Part shown: one piece after another, positions 50,016-58,060 of the stretch
Numbering within the stretch: position 1 is the first letter of the stretch
Layout of the letters: every line of letters begins with the position of its first letter
NCBI GenBank assembly: GCA_945878865.1
Contig: CAMCUD010000016.1
Span: 1 to 64,000, forward strand
Direction of reading: 5' to 3'
Length of the DNA: 64,000 bases
From: Bifidobacterium breve
Lineage (GTDB): Bacteria > Actinomycetota > Thermoleophilia > Solirubrobacterales > Solirubrobacteraceae
The notes under the pieces: model-generated
What the model was told of the DNA's origin: nothing
The model's database searches: none
The model's input: only the letters and a program-made list of their open reading frames with translations
Position numbers and translations under genes: made by a program

Positions 50016-53000
50016 TCATTTCACATAGACCGGCCGGCGGAACGTCACGCGCTGGAAGGAGATGCCTTCCGAGCGGGCGACCACCGACACCCAGTTGATC
50101 CGGGTGCGCAGCGCCTTCATCGGGATGCGGTACCGGCCCGCCGAACGCAGTCCGCGCTTGACCAGCGTGCCCTGGCCCTTCCGCGTCGAGGACACATAGA
50201 CATCGACCTTCGTCCCGCGCGGGAGCCCGCTCGACCGCCACGTGGCGAGTACGCCCTTGACCTTCGTCCGCTGCAGCGGTGCCTTCGCGGTGCCCGCCGG
50301 CCGCAGCGTCCGCGCCCGCAGCCGGCCGAGCTCGGCGACTTCCTGGACCTTCACCCGGGCCTTCGGGGCATCGACGGCCCGCAGCCGCCACGTGCCCGCC
50401 CTCGGCTCGAGGACGACGATCGCGCTGACCTTGCCGCCGTCGCGCACCTCGGTGTAGAGGTCTCTGCGCTCGCCGCCGATCCTGTAGGTCACGCCCGTCG
50501 GCCCGACCAGCTCGAACCTCGTCTTCGCGTCACCCGAGCGGGCGGTCACGTAGAGCAGCGGGCGGTCACGGCCCACCGTGAAGCGTCGCTCGGCCGGCGC
50601 GGAGGTCGCCGCCGCCGTCGCGGAGATGGTCCGGTACTGCTCGGTGTTGCCGCCGATCCAGTCGATGTCCGGCGGGAAGCTCGACACGTTCGCCCACCGC
50701 AGCCCGTAGCCCACCGACCAGCACCTGAAGAAGCAGACCCGCGTGCTCGCCCCCGCACCGACGTCGGAGATGATGCCGCTGGCGCTGCCGACGGTGTAGC
50801 CGACGAGCTTGCCCGAGACGCTGCCCGAGCCGGTGAAGTGCGAGCGGTTCATCGCCGCCTGCGCGTTGAATTGCAGCGACAGCGCAACGGCATTGAGCTT
50901 GACGTTCATCGACCCGGACGCCTGGAAGGGCAGGATCGCGATCGTGAGGTTCATCGTGCCGCCGGCGAGGCGTCCTTCGCCGTCGAGGACCGCGATCCCG
51001 CCGGACAGGCTCCCCGACCCCGACGTGTTGATCGTCAGCGTGACGTCCTTGATGTGCAGGATCCAGTTGAACGGGTCGGGCGCGCCCGTCGGCGTCCACC
51101 CGCCCCCGGTGAGCGCCGAGATGATGAGCGGGTTGTTGTTCCCGCCGGAGAGCCCCTTGAGGCTGCCGCCGAACGTGTCGAGCACGATGCCGGTCTGCCC
51201 GAGCGGCACGCCCGGGGTCTTGATCTTCAGGCCGAGCTGATCGAGCCGGCTGCCGACGATCCCGCCGGTGATCTCCAGGCCGCCGACACCGGTGATCTCC
51301 GCGCCGCCGGTGAACGCCCAGGAGCTCGTGGCGCCCTGGTACTCGAGCTTGAGCAGCCCGATCTTCCAGCCGCCGGGGAGGTTGATGCCGTTCCAGCCGA
51401 TGGAGCCGCCGAGCAGGCGGAACTCGCTTGACGGGGTCGCGTGGATGCCGAGCGCGAACGATCCGACGGGCTGGACGTTGATGAACGCGCCGAGATCGAA
51501 GTTCGGCTTGACCGAGAGGATGAGCCCGCCGCCGTCGGCCGCGTCGAGGTACTCGTTCGAGGTGCCGAGGAAGCCCATCGTCAGGCCGCCGACCGTCGTC
51601 TGGACGATGCGGGTGAAGTCGAAGACCGTCACGGCCGCGAGGTTGCCCCGCCCGGAGACGGGGTCGGTGGTCGCCCGCGTGTCGATCTGCAGCCGGCCGG
51701 TGCCCCAGTTCACGACAGAGCCGCGGCTCACGCCGATGCTCGTCCCTGGCCCCGACGTGATGAGCTGCTGGCCGTCGTCGAGGTCGAGCGTCCCGCCGAC
51801 GACCACGCCGGCGTTCAGCGTGACGTTGCCCGACGCGCGCCACGTGCCGGTCCCCGTCGAGGTGATCGCGTCCGCACAGACGGCGACGACACCGATCGTG
51901 TGCCCGACCCGCGCACACCCGGACGCACCGCCGGGGTCGGCGCCCGTGGTGAAGGTCTTGTCGGCGCCGGTGGCGACCACCGCCCCGCCGCGGAGGCCGA
52001 CGATCCGGTAGTGGTAGGTGGTGCGCGCCGCCAGCCCCGAGATCGTGGCGGAGGCGGTCACGTCAGCCGACCCGGCGCCCGCGTCGGTCGCCGTCGTCGT
52101 CGTTCCGTACGACGTCGTCGTCCCGTAGTCGAACCGAAACGACGTCGACGCGCCCTGCGGGTTGACCGTCCCGGTCAGCCGCGCGCCGCTCTGCGTGATG
52201 TCGGCGGCGTCCCCGGTGACGACCGTCGGCGAGGCGCCGGGCGGGGCGCCGCCCTCGCCGAGGATCTGGATGCGGTTGTTCAGCTCGTCGGCGACGTAGA
52301 CCTTGCCGTTGAGGAACCCCAAGACGTCACTCGGGGAGGAGAACTGGCCGGGGCCGCTGCCCGTCGCGCCGTACGTGTCGATCAGCGCGCCGGTGCTCTG
52401 GTACCGGCGGACGCGGTTGTTGCCGGTGTCGGCGACGACGACGTTCCCGGAGAGGTCGACCGCCACCCCCTCGGGGTGGTTGAGCTCCGCGCTGCCGATC
52501 GTGAGCATGTGGGCCCCGGTCGTGCCGTTGAGCCTCTGGACCCGGTTGTTGCCCTTGTCGGCGACCAGGAGGTTTCCCGAGCCGTCGAGCGCGAGCCGCG
52601 ACGGGTCGTTGAACTGCCCGTCGCCGCTGCCTGGCCCGCCCCAGCTGCCCAGCAGGGTCCCGGAGCTCGAGTAGCGATCGATCCGGTCGTTCGTGGTGTT
52701 GCTCACGAAGACCGTCCCCGTCGACCCGACGACGATGCCGTCGGGGCCCGGCGCAGCGAACGTCGTCGGCGTGCCCGTCGGCGTCCCGGTCGAGGTGAAC
52801 CTCCGCACGAGGTTGCCGGAGAAGTCGACCGTCAGCACGTTGTTGGGCGATCCGCTGGCGGGGTCGAACGTGACATCGGCGGGTCCGCCCGTCGTGCCGA
52901 ACTTCCCGAGGAACGCCTTCGTGTCCGGGTTGAACCGCTGGACACGCGTGTTCAGCCGGTCGGCGACGACCAGCTCGCCGTTGGCCGCTCCGACGCCCGC

Positions 53001-53138
53001 GGGATCCTGGAACTGCCCGTCGGCCGTCCCCGCCGACCCGAGCTGGTCGAGGTAGCCGAATGCGGCACCGGCGTCGGCGGGAAGCGCGATGGTGAGCAGC
53101 AGGGCGATGAAGGCGGCGAGCATGTGGCGACCGACCAT
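50016..53138 (-). CDS. Exported NHL-propeller protein with large C-terminal beta region
   Basis: 1040 aa with a signal peptide (MLAAFIALLLTIALPADAGA). Six NHL-type blades fill about 28-310, each with a D/G-x-Q/F-x-x-P-x-G-V/I pattern (GQFQDPAGVGAANGELVVAD, NHPEGVAVDLSGNVVVAD, GQFSSPSDVLGFLNGKVYVAD). An FN3-like domain follows (about 320-400; TGTVNPQGASTSFRFDYG). The remaining ~600 residues are Gly/Thr-rich beta sequence with amphipathic stretches and a Cys pair (RVCFFRC). A charged Arg/Lys C-terminal domain ends it. It is probably a cell-surface or secreted structural protein; no enzyme is recognised. Confidence 0.85.
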   Translation of the reverse strand: MVGRHMLAAFIALLLTIALPADAGAAFGYLDQLGSAGTADGQFQDPAGVGAANGELVVADRLNTRVQRFNPDTKAFLGKFGTTGGPADVTFDPASGSPNNVLTVDFSGNLVRRFTSTGTPTGTPTTFAAPGPDGIVVGSTGTVFVSNTTNDRIDRYSSSGTLLGSWGGPGSGDGQFNDPSRLALDGSGNLLVADKGNNRVQRLNGTTGAHMLTIGSAELNHPEGVAVDLSGNVVVADTGNNRVRRYQSTGALIDTYGATGSGPGQFSSPSDVLGFLNGKVYVADELNNRIQILGEGGAPPGASPTVVTGDAADITQSGARLTGTVNPQGASTSFRFDYGTTTSYGTTTTATDAGAGSADVTASATISGLAARTTYHYRIVGLRGGAVVATGADKTFTTGADPGGASGCARVGHTIGVVAVCADAITSTGTGTWRASGNVTLNAGVVVGGTLDLDDGQQLITSGPGTSIGVSRGSVVNWGTGRLQIDTRATTDPVSGRGNLAAVTVFDFTRIVQTTVGGLTMGFLGTSNEYLDAADGGGLILSVKPNFDLGAFINVQPVGSFALGIHATPSSEFRLLGGSIGWNGINLPGGWKIGLLKLEYQGATSSWAFTGGAEITGVGGLEITGGIVGSRLDQLGLKIKTPGVPLGQTGIVLDTFGGSLKGLSGGNNNPLIISALTGGGWTPTGAPDPFNWILHIKDVTLTINTSGSGSLSGGIAVLDGEGRLAGGTMNLTIAILPFQASGSMNVKLNAVALSLQFNAQAAMNRSHFTGSGSVSGKLVGYTVGSASGIISDVGAGASTRVCFFRCWSVGYGLRWANVSSFPPDIDWIGGNTEQYRTISATAAATSAPAERRFTVGRDRPLLYVTARSGDAKTRFELVGPTGVTYRIGGERRDLYTEVRDGGKVSAIVVLEPRAGTWRLRAVDAPKARVKVQEVAELGRLRARTLRPAGTAKAPLQRTKVKGVLATWRSSGLPRGTKVDVYVSSTRKGQGTLVKRGLRSAGRYRIPMKALRTRINWVSVVARSEGISFQRVTFRRPVYVK

Positions 53139-53190
53139 CGGTCAACCCTTCCGCTGGGCGAAAGACACGGCATCCGCGACGCGCCGCGGA

Positions 53191-53264
53191 CGTGCACGGG
53201 AAAGCCGCGGACCAGGTCCGGACTTCCCCCGGCGAACTTCAGGCCGGACCGTGCGGGAAAAGCC
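53191..53264. other. Structured divergent leader between the NHL protein and bioB
   Basis: In the 172-bp divergent region (53139-53310), CGTGC(AC)GGGAAA(A)GCC occurs twice (53191-53206 and 53250-53264). Between the copies lie the palindrome GGACC-A-GGTCC (53209-53219) and a GGTCCGG/CCGGACC pair (53215-53221 with 53244-53250). It could be an operator cluster or an RNA leader. No known biotin operator was recognised. Confidence 0.35.
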
Positions 53265-53310
53265 TGGGGGCAGCCGACACGGCGTCCGGGCGGGGGCATA
53301 TCTTGCGGCC

Positions 53311-54480
53311 ATGCCGCCGCTGATCACCCGCCAGGAGGCGCTCGAGCTCGGAGCGCTCACCGACCCGAAGGACATCGAGGCGCTGGTGGAGCGCGCGTGG
53401 GCCGCACGCGTCGAGCACTTCGGCGACAGCACGGACATGTGCTCGCTCGTCAACGCGAAGTCCGGCGGCTGCGCCGAGGACTGCGGGTTCTGCGCGCAGT
53501 CGCGCTTCGCCGAGGCCGAGACGCCGATGCACGCGATGATGGATCCCGAGCAGATCCTGGAGCACGCGAAGGCCGCCGAGGCGGCCGGCGCACACCGCTT
53601 CTGCATGGTCACCCAGGGCCAGGGCCTCTCCAAGCGCGACTTCGACAAGCTGCTCGAGGGCGCGAGGCTCGTCAGCGAGCAGACGAACCTCAAGCGCTGC
53701 GCGTCGATCGGCCACATGAGCGTCGCGCGCGCGAAGCAGCTCAAGGACGCGGGCATCCAGCGGATCCACCACAACGTGGAGACGTCGCGCTCGTACTACG
53801 ACGAGGTCACCACGACGGTCCGCTACGAGGGCCGGCTGCGCACGATCAACGCGGTGAAGGAGGCCGGCCTCGAGACGTGCGTCGGCGGGATCCTCAACCT
53901 CGGCGAGTCCGAGGAGCAGCGCGTCGAGATGGCGTTCGAGCTGGCGGAGATCAACCCGACCTCGGTGCCGATCAACCTGCTCAACCCGCGCGCGGGCACG
54001 AAGTTCGGCGACCGCGAGTACATGGACCCGTGGGAGGCCGTCAAGTGGGTGGCGATCTTCCGCCTCATCCTCCCCGACGCGCTTTTCCGCCTCTGCGGTG
54101 GCCGCACCGAGAACCTCGGTGAGCTGCAGCCGCTGGCCGTCAAGGCCGGCGTCAACGGCGTGATGATGGGCAACTTCCTCACGACGCTCGGCAACACGCC
54201 CGAGGAGGACCGTGAGATGTTCGAGGGCCTCGGCCTGAACATCGCCCGGCAGCCCGACAACGGGGCGAACCCGCGCCCGGACAACCGCACCGGATGGCTC
54301 GAGGGCGCGACGCCCGACCCGGTCGGCGACTACCTCGACGCCGCCACGCCCGCCGGCGAGGTCGAGCTCGATGTCCGGCTCTGGGACCCGTCCACCCAGC
54401 TTCGCTACGCGAAGAAGCGCCGTGTCCCACCGCGACCGGACGGGACGTCGAACCGCGTTCCCGCCCAGGCCGGCAGCTGA
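53311..54480 (+). CDS. bioB: Biotin synthase
   Basis: 389 aa from ATG 53311. The radical-SAM cluster motif CAEDCGFC is at residues 54-61, within CSLVNAKSGGCAEDCGFCAQ. The [2Fe-2S] environment (RFCMVTQGQG, SIGHMSVARAKQLKDAG), HHNVETSRSYY and LNPRAGTKF are present. It inserts sulfur into dethiobiotin. The chain is longer than the usual ~350 aa because of a C-terminal extension (about 345-389, LRYAKKRRVPPRPDG and onward), which looks disordered. It is the first gene of bioB-bioF-bioD. Confidence 0.96.
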   Translation: MPPLITRQEALELGALTDPKDIEALVERAWAARVEHFGDSTDMCSLVNAKSGGCAEDCGFCAQSRFAEAETPMHAMMDPEQILEHAKAAEAAGAHRFCMVTQGQGLSKRDFDKLLEGARLVSEQTNLKRCASIGHMSVARAKQLKDAGIQRIHHNVETSRSYYDEVTTTVRYEGRLRTINAVKEAGLETCVGGILNLGESEEQRVEMAFELAEINPTSVPINLLNPRAGTKFGDREYMDPWEAVKWVAIFRLILPDALFRLCGGRTENLGELQPLAVKAGVNGVMMGNFLTTLGNTPEEDREMFEGLGLNIARQPDNGANPRPDNRTGWLEGATPDPVGDYLDAATPAGEVELDVRLWDPSTQLRYAKKRRVPPRPDGTSNRVPAQAGS

Positions 54481-54513
54481 CGGCGAACGTCATCCCCGGG
54501 GAGGCAGACTGAC

Positions 54514-55836
54514 GTGACCGAGATCCACGAGCGACTGGACGAGCTCAAGGAGCTCGGCCTGTTCCGTCGTATGCGCCTCGTCAGCGGGCCGCAGGGCCCG
54601 CGCGTCGTGCTGGACGGCAAGCCGGTGCTCCTGCTGTGCTCGAACAACTACCTCGGCCTGGCCGACCATCCCCGCGTGCGCGAGGCGGCCGCCGACGCCG
54701 CCATGCGCTGGGGTGTCGGCGCGGGCGCGTCGCGCCTCATCAGCGGGACGATGACGGTGCACCGCCGGCTCGAGGAGTCGCTCGCGATGTTCAAGGGGAC
54801 CGAGACCGCGCTGCTGTTCGGCTCGGGCTACCTCGCGAACACCGGCGTCATCAGCGCGCTGGGCACCGAGGGCACCATGATCTTCAGCGACGAGCTCAAC
54901 CACGCGTCGCTCATCGACGGCTGCCGGCTCGCGCGCGGCGAGACCTTCGTCTACGCGCACGCCGATCTCGACCATCTCGAGTGGGGCCTGCAGCAGTCGC
55001 TGCGCGACGGCGACGGCCGCCGCGGCCGCACGCGCACGCCGCTCATCGTCACCGACAGCGTGTTCTCGATGGACGGCGACGTCGCGCCCCTGGAAGGCAT
55101 CGTCGAGCTCGCCGAGCACTACGGCGCGCGGGTGATCGTCGACGAGGCGCACGGCACGGGCTGCATGGGCCCCGACGGCCGCGGCGCGGTCGCCGAGGCC
55201 GGCCTGGAGGGCCAGATCGACGTCGTCATCGGCACCCTGGGCAAGGCGCTGGGGTCCTACGGCGCGTTCGCGGCGTGCGACGCGCAGATGGCCGCGTACC
55301 TGACGAACACGTCGCGCTCGTTCATCTTCTCGACCGCGCCGCCGCCTCCCGCGGTGGCGGGCGCGATGGCGGCGCTCGAGCTCCTGTTCGAGCAGCCGCG
55401 CCGCGTGGAGCGCCTCCAGGCCAACGCCGCCGTCCTGCGCGACGAGCTGGCGAAGGAGGGCTTCGAGGTGGCGGGCTCCACGACGCAGATCGTCCCGCTG
55501 ATCGTCGGCGAGGCCGACGTGGCGATGCGCGTCTGCGAGGCCGCGCTCGAGCGCGGCGTCTTCGCCCAGGCGATCCGGCCGCCGACGGTGCCCGAGGGCA
55601 CGTCGCGCCTGCGTCTCGCCGTGATGGCGTCCCACACGAAGGACGAGTTGCGCGAGGCCGCCCGCGTCATGGGCAAGGCGGCGCTCGCAGCGGGCTGGCG
55701 GCCGTCCGCCGGCGTCCCGATCGCCGAGGCGCAGAGCCGCCCTTCCTCGCCCGACGCCAGCGGTGAGCCCCAGCCTCCCGCTCCGCGCGGCGGCATCTTC
55801 GACCAGCAGGCCGACTCGGTCGCCCGCGCCGCCTGA
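54514..55836 (+). CDS. bioF: 8-amino-7-oxononanoate synthase
   Basis: 440 aa from GTG 54514. An alpha-oxoamine synthase with VLLLCSNNYLGLADHP, GVGAGASRLISGTM, the PLP strand IVDEAHGTGCMGPDGRG, and Lys244 in GTLGKALGSYG, which carries PLP. It condenses pimeloyl thioester with alanine; a 2-amino-3-ketobutyrate ligase activity is the alternative for this fold, but the bio neighbours decide. A ~45-aa Pro-rich C-terminal tail follows the fold (from WRPSAGVPIAEAQSRPSS). BioD begins 10 bp later. Confidence 0.93.
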   Translation: MTEIHERLDELKELGLFRRMRLVSGPQGPRVVLDGKPVLLLCSNNYLGLADHPRVREAAADAAMRWGVGAGASRLISGTMTVHRRLEESLAMFKGTETALLFGSGYLANTGVISALGTEGTMIFSDELNHASLIDGCRLARGETFVYAHADLDHLEWGLQQSLRDGDGRRGRTRTPLIVTDSVFSMDGDVAPLEGIVELAEHYGARVIVDEAHGTGCMGPDGRGAVAEAGLEGQIDVVIGTLGKALGSYGAFAACDAQMAAYLTNTSRSFIFSTAPPPPAVAGAMAALELLFEQPRRVERLQANAAVLRDELAKEGFEVAGSTTQIVPLIVGEADVAMRVCEAALERGVFAQAIRPPTVPEGTSRLRLAVMASHTKDELREAARVMGKAALAAGWRPSAGVPIAEAQSRPSSPDASGEPQPPAPRGGIFDQQADSVARAA

Positions 55837-55846
55837 CGCGGGGCTC

Positions 55847-56563
55847 GTGTACGACCCTGCCCCGGCCCACGCGCGCGGTCTCTTCGTCACCGCCACCGAC
55901 ACGGAGGTCGGCAAGACGTTCCTGGCCGGGGCGATCCTCGCCGCGCTCGTCGCCCGCGGGGAGCACGCCGTCCCGTACAAACCGGTCGTCACCGGCGTGG
56001 ACGAGCCCCAGCCCGACCTGCCGACGGATCCAGAGGTCCTCGCCGCGGCGGCAGGCGGCACACTCGACCCGCTCGAGGTCACGGCCTACCGCTTCGGTCC
56101 GGCCGTCTCACCGCACCTCGCCGCTGAGGAGCACGGCGAGCGCATCGAGGCCGCCGCGCTCATCCGGCGCGCCCGGGAGCTCGGGGAGGGCGCCGACGCC
56201 CTCATCGTCGAGGGCGCCGGCGGCCTCCTCGTCCCGCTGAACGACACGCTCGTCATGCGCGACCTCATGGTCATGCTCGGCCTGCCCGTCGTGATCGCCG
56301 CGCGCCCTGGCCTGGGCACCATCAATCACGTCCTGCTCACACTGGAATCGGCCCGCTCCGCCGGGCTCGACGTGCGTGGCGTGGTCCTCACCCCGTGGCC
56401 CGAGCATCCCACCGAGATGCAGCGCTCGAACCGGGACACGATCGCGATGCTCGGGGAGGTCGAGGTCACCACCCTGGCGCGCGCCGAGCATGCCACGCCC
56501 CGGGCGCTCGCGGCGGTCGGCCGGAGCCTGCCGCTCGACGCCTGGCTGCCGCCGCGAGGGTGA
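55847..56563 (+). CDS. bioD: Dethiobiotin synthetase
   Basis: 238 aa from the GTG at 55847 (an in-frame start at 55763 would overlap bioF by 74 bp). P-loop TATDTEVGKTFLAGAIL, substrate and Mg2+ segments (YKPVVTGVD, EGAGGLLVPLND) and IAARPGLGTINHVLLTLE complete the fold. It closes the ureido ring of biotin using ATP and CO2. bioA and the pimeloyl-forming genes are not in the window, so the pathway is completed elsewhere. Confidence 0.94.
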   Translation: MYDPAPAHARGLFVTATDTEVGKTFLAGAILAALVARGEHAVPYKPVVTGVDEPQPDLPTDPEVLAAAAGGTLDPLEVTAYRFGPAVSPHLAAEEHGERIEAAALIRRARELGEGADALIVEGAGGLLVPLNDTLVMRDLMVMLGLPVVIAARPGLGTINHVLLTLESARSAGLDVRGVVLTPWPEHPTEMQRSNRDTIAMLGEVEVTTLARAEHATPRALAAVGRSLPLDAWLPPRG

Positions 56564-56617
56564 CCGCGGCCCGCCGCCCAGGCGGGCGACCGGGACCGCC
56601 GCGCCGGACAGAGGCGT

Positions 56618-58060
56618 ATGGTCGGCGGTACGCACATGGTTCCCGATGCCTCAGATCCAGGCGGCAACGCCGCCGTCGTCGTCCAGGCGCTGGTGGCCGC
56701 CTTCAGGTCGCGCGACGTCGACGACGCGATGCGCGTCATGACCGACGACGTCCGGCTCGAGGGGTTCCTGCTCGCGCAGCTCTCCGGCCGCTACGAGCCC
56801 TACGTCGGGCGTGAGGGGCTCGAGGAGTACCTCGGGGACATGCAGCGGGTCTGGGAGGAGATGCGGGTGACGCCGCTGCGCCTCGAGGAGACCGGGCCGG
56901 ACACCGTCGTCTTCGAGGGCGTCGTCCACGGGAAGATCGGCGTCGAGGACCTCAGCCGCCCACTGCACCTCGAGTTCACCCTGCGCGACGGTCTCGTCGC
57001 CCGGGTCGTGCGCGGCCCCGCCGAGCCGCATCCGCCGCATCGTATGGTGGGCGACTCCACCCGCGGCGACGGAGGCACGATGCAGCAGCGCACCCTCGGA
57101 CAGGACGGTCTCACCGTCGCGGCCCTCGGCCTCGGCTGCATGGGCATGTCGGAGTTCTACGGCCCGGGCGACCGCGCGGAGTCCATCGCGACGATCCACC
57201 GCGCGCTCGATCTGGGCGCGAACTTCCTCGACACCGCCGACATGTACGGCCGCGGCGAGAACGAGCGCCTCGTCGGTGAGGCGCTGGCGGGCGGGCGCCG
57301 CGAGCAGGCGGTCGTCGCGACGAAGTTCGGGATCGTCCGCGGCGAGAACCCGTTCGACCGCCGCATCGACAACAGTGCCGCCTACATCAAGGAGGCGTGC
57401 GAGGCCTCGCTGCAGCGCCTGGGCATCGACCACATCGACCTGTACTACGCCCATCGCCGCGACACCTCCGTGCCGATCGAGGAGACGGTCGGCGCGATGG
57501 CGGAGCTCGTGGCCGAGGGCAAGGTGCGCCACCTCGGGCTCAGCGAGGTCAGCGCGGAGACGCTGCGCGCCGCCTGCGCCGTCCACCCGATCGCGGCGCT
57601 GCAGAGCGAGTGGTCGCTGTGGACGCGCGGCCTGGAGGGCGAGATCGTCCCGGCGGCCCGCGAGCTCGGGGTCGGCCTCGTGCCGTACTCGCCGATCGGC
57701 CGCGGGTTCCTCACGGGCACCATCCGGTCGCGCGACGACCTCGATCCCACGGACTTCCGCCGGCACGCGCCGCGCTTTCAGGACGAGAACCTCGACGCCA
57801 ACCTGGAGATCGTCGACAAGGTCCGCGCGATCGCCGAAGAGGTGGGCGCCAGCCCGGTCCAGGTGGCGCTGGCGTGGCTGCTCGCCCAGGGCGACGACGT
57901 CGTGCCGATCCCCGGGACGAAGCGGGTCCGGTACCTCGAGGAGAACCTCGCCGCGCTCGACGTCGAGCTCAGCGACGCCCAGCTAGCCGAGCTCGACGCG
58001 CTGCAGCCGCCGTCAGGTGAGCGCTACGACCCGGGCGGCATGGCGAACGTGGAGCTGTAG
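56618..58060 (+). CDS. SnoaL/NTF2-like domain in frame with aldo/keto reductase
   Basis: 480 codons without a stop. Residues 1-~140 are an NTF2/SnoaL-like domain ([30 protein letters not shown], then [14 protein letters not shown]). From residue 155 (ATG at 57080, behind GGAGG) a complete 326-aa AKR runs to the end: [30 protein letters not shown] with Asp/Tyr, VVATKFG with Lys, DLYYAHRRD with His. The good internal ribosome-binding site suggests the reductase is also, or only, made alone. The open frame between them may be chance in this GC-rich genome or a true fusion. Confidence 0.75.
   Translation: MVGGTHMVPDASDPGGNAAVVVQALVAAFRSRDVDDAMRVMTDDVRLEGFLLAQLSGRYEPYVGREGLEEYLGDMQRVWEEMRVTPLRLEETGPDTVVFEGVVHGKIGVEDLSRPLHLEFTLRDGLVARVVRGPAEPHPPHRMVGDSTRGDGGTMQQRTLGQDGLTVAALGLGCMGMSEFYGPGDRAESIATIHRALDLGANFLDTADMYGRGENERLVGEALAGGRREQAVVATKFGIVRGENPFDRRIDNSAAYIKEACEASLQRLGIDHIDLYYAHRRDTSVPIEETVGAMAELVAEGKVRHLGLSEVSAETLRAACAVHPIAALQSEWSLWTRGLEGEIVPAARELGVGLVPYSPIGRGFLTGTIRSRDDLDPTDFRRHAPRFQDENLDANLEIVDKVRAIAEEVGASPVQVALAWLLAQGDDVVPIPGTKRVRYLEENLAALDVELSDAQLAELDALQPPSGERYDPGGMANVEL

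Noticed and set aside
53139-53310. Second c-di-GMP riboswitch in the NHL/bioB region (GGGTTGACCGATGG near the minus-strand start)
   Set aside because: The GCAAAGCC joining strand and GNRA-capped hairpin are absent on both strands.
51441-54122. 893-codon plus-strand frame opposite the NHL protein and running into bioB out of frame
   Set aside because: No domain, Arg/Asp/Gly bias, conflicts with both real genes.
56618-57079. Independent SnoaL gene ending before the reductase
   Set aside because: No in-frame stop separates them, so a separate gene cannot be bounded from sequence alone; recorded as one ORF with an internal start.
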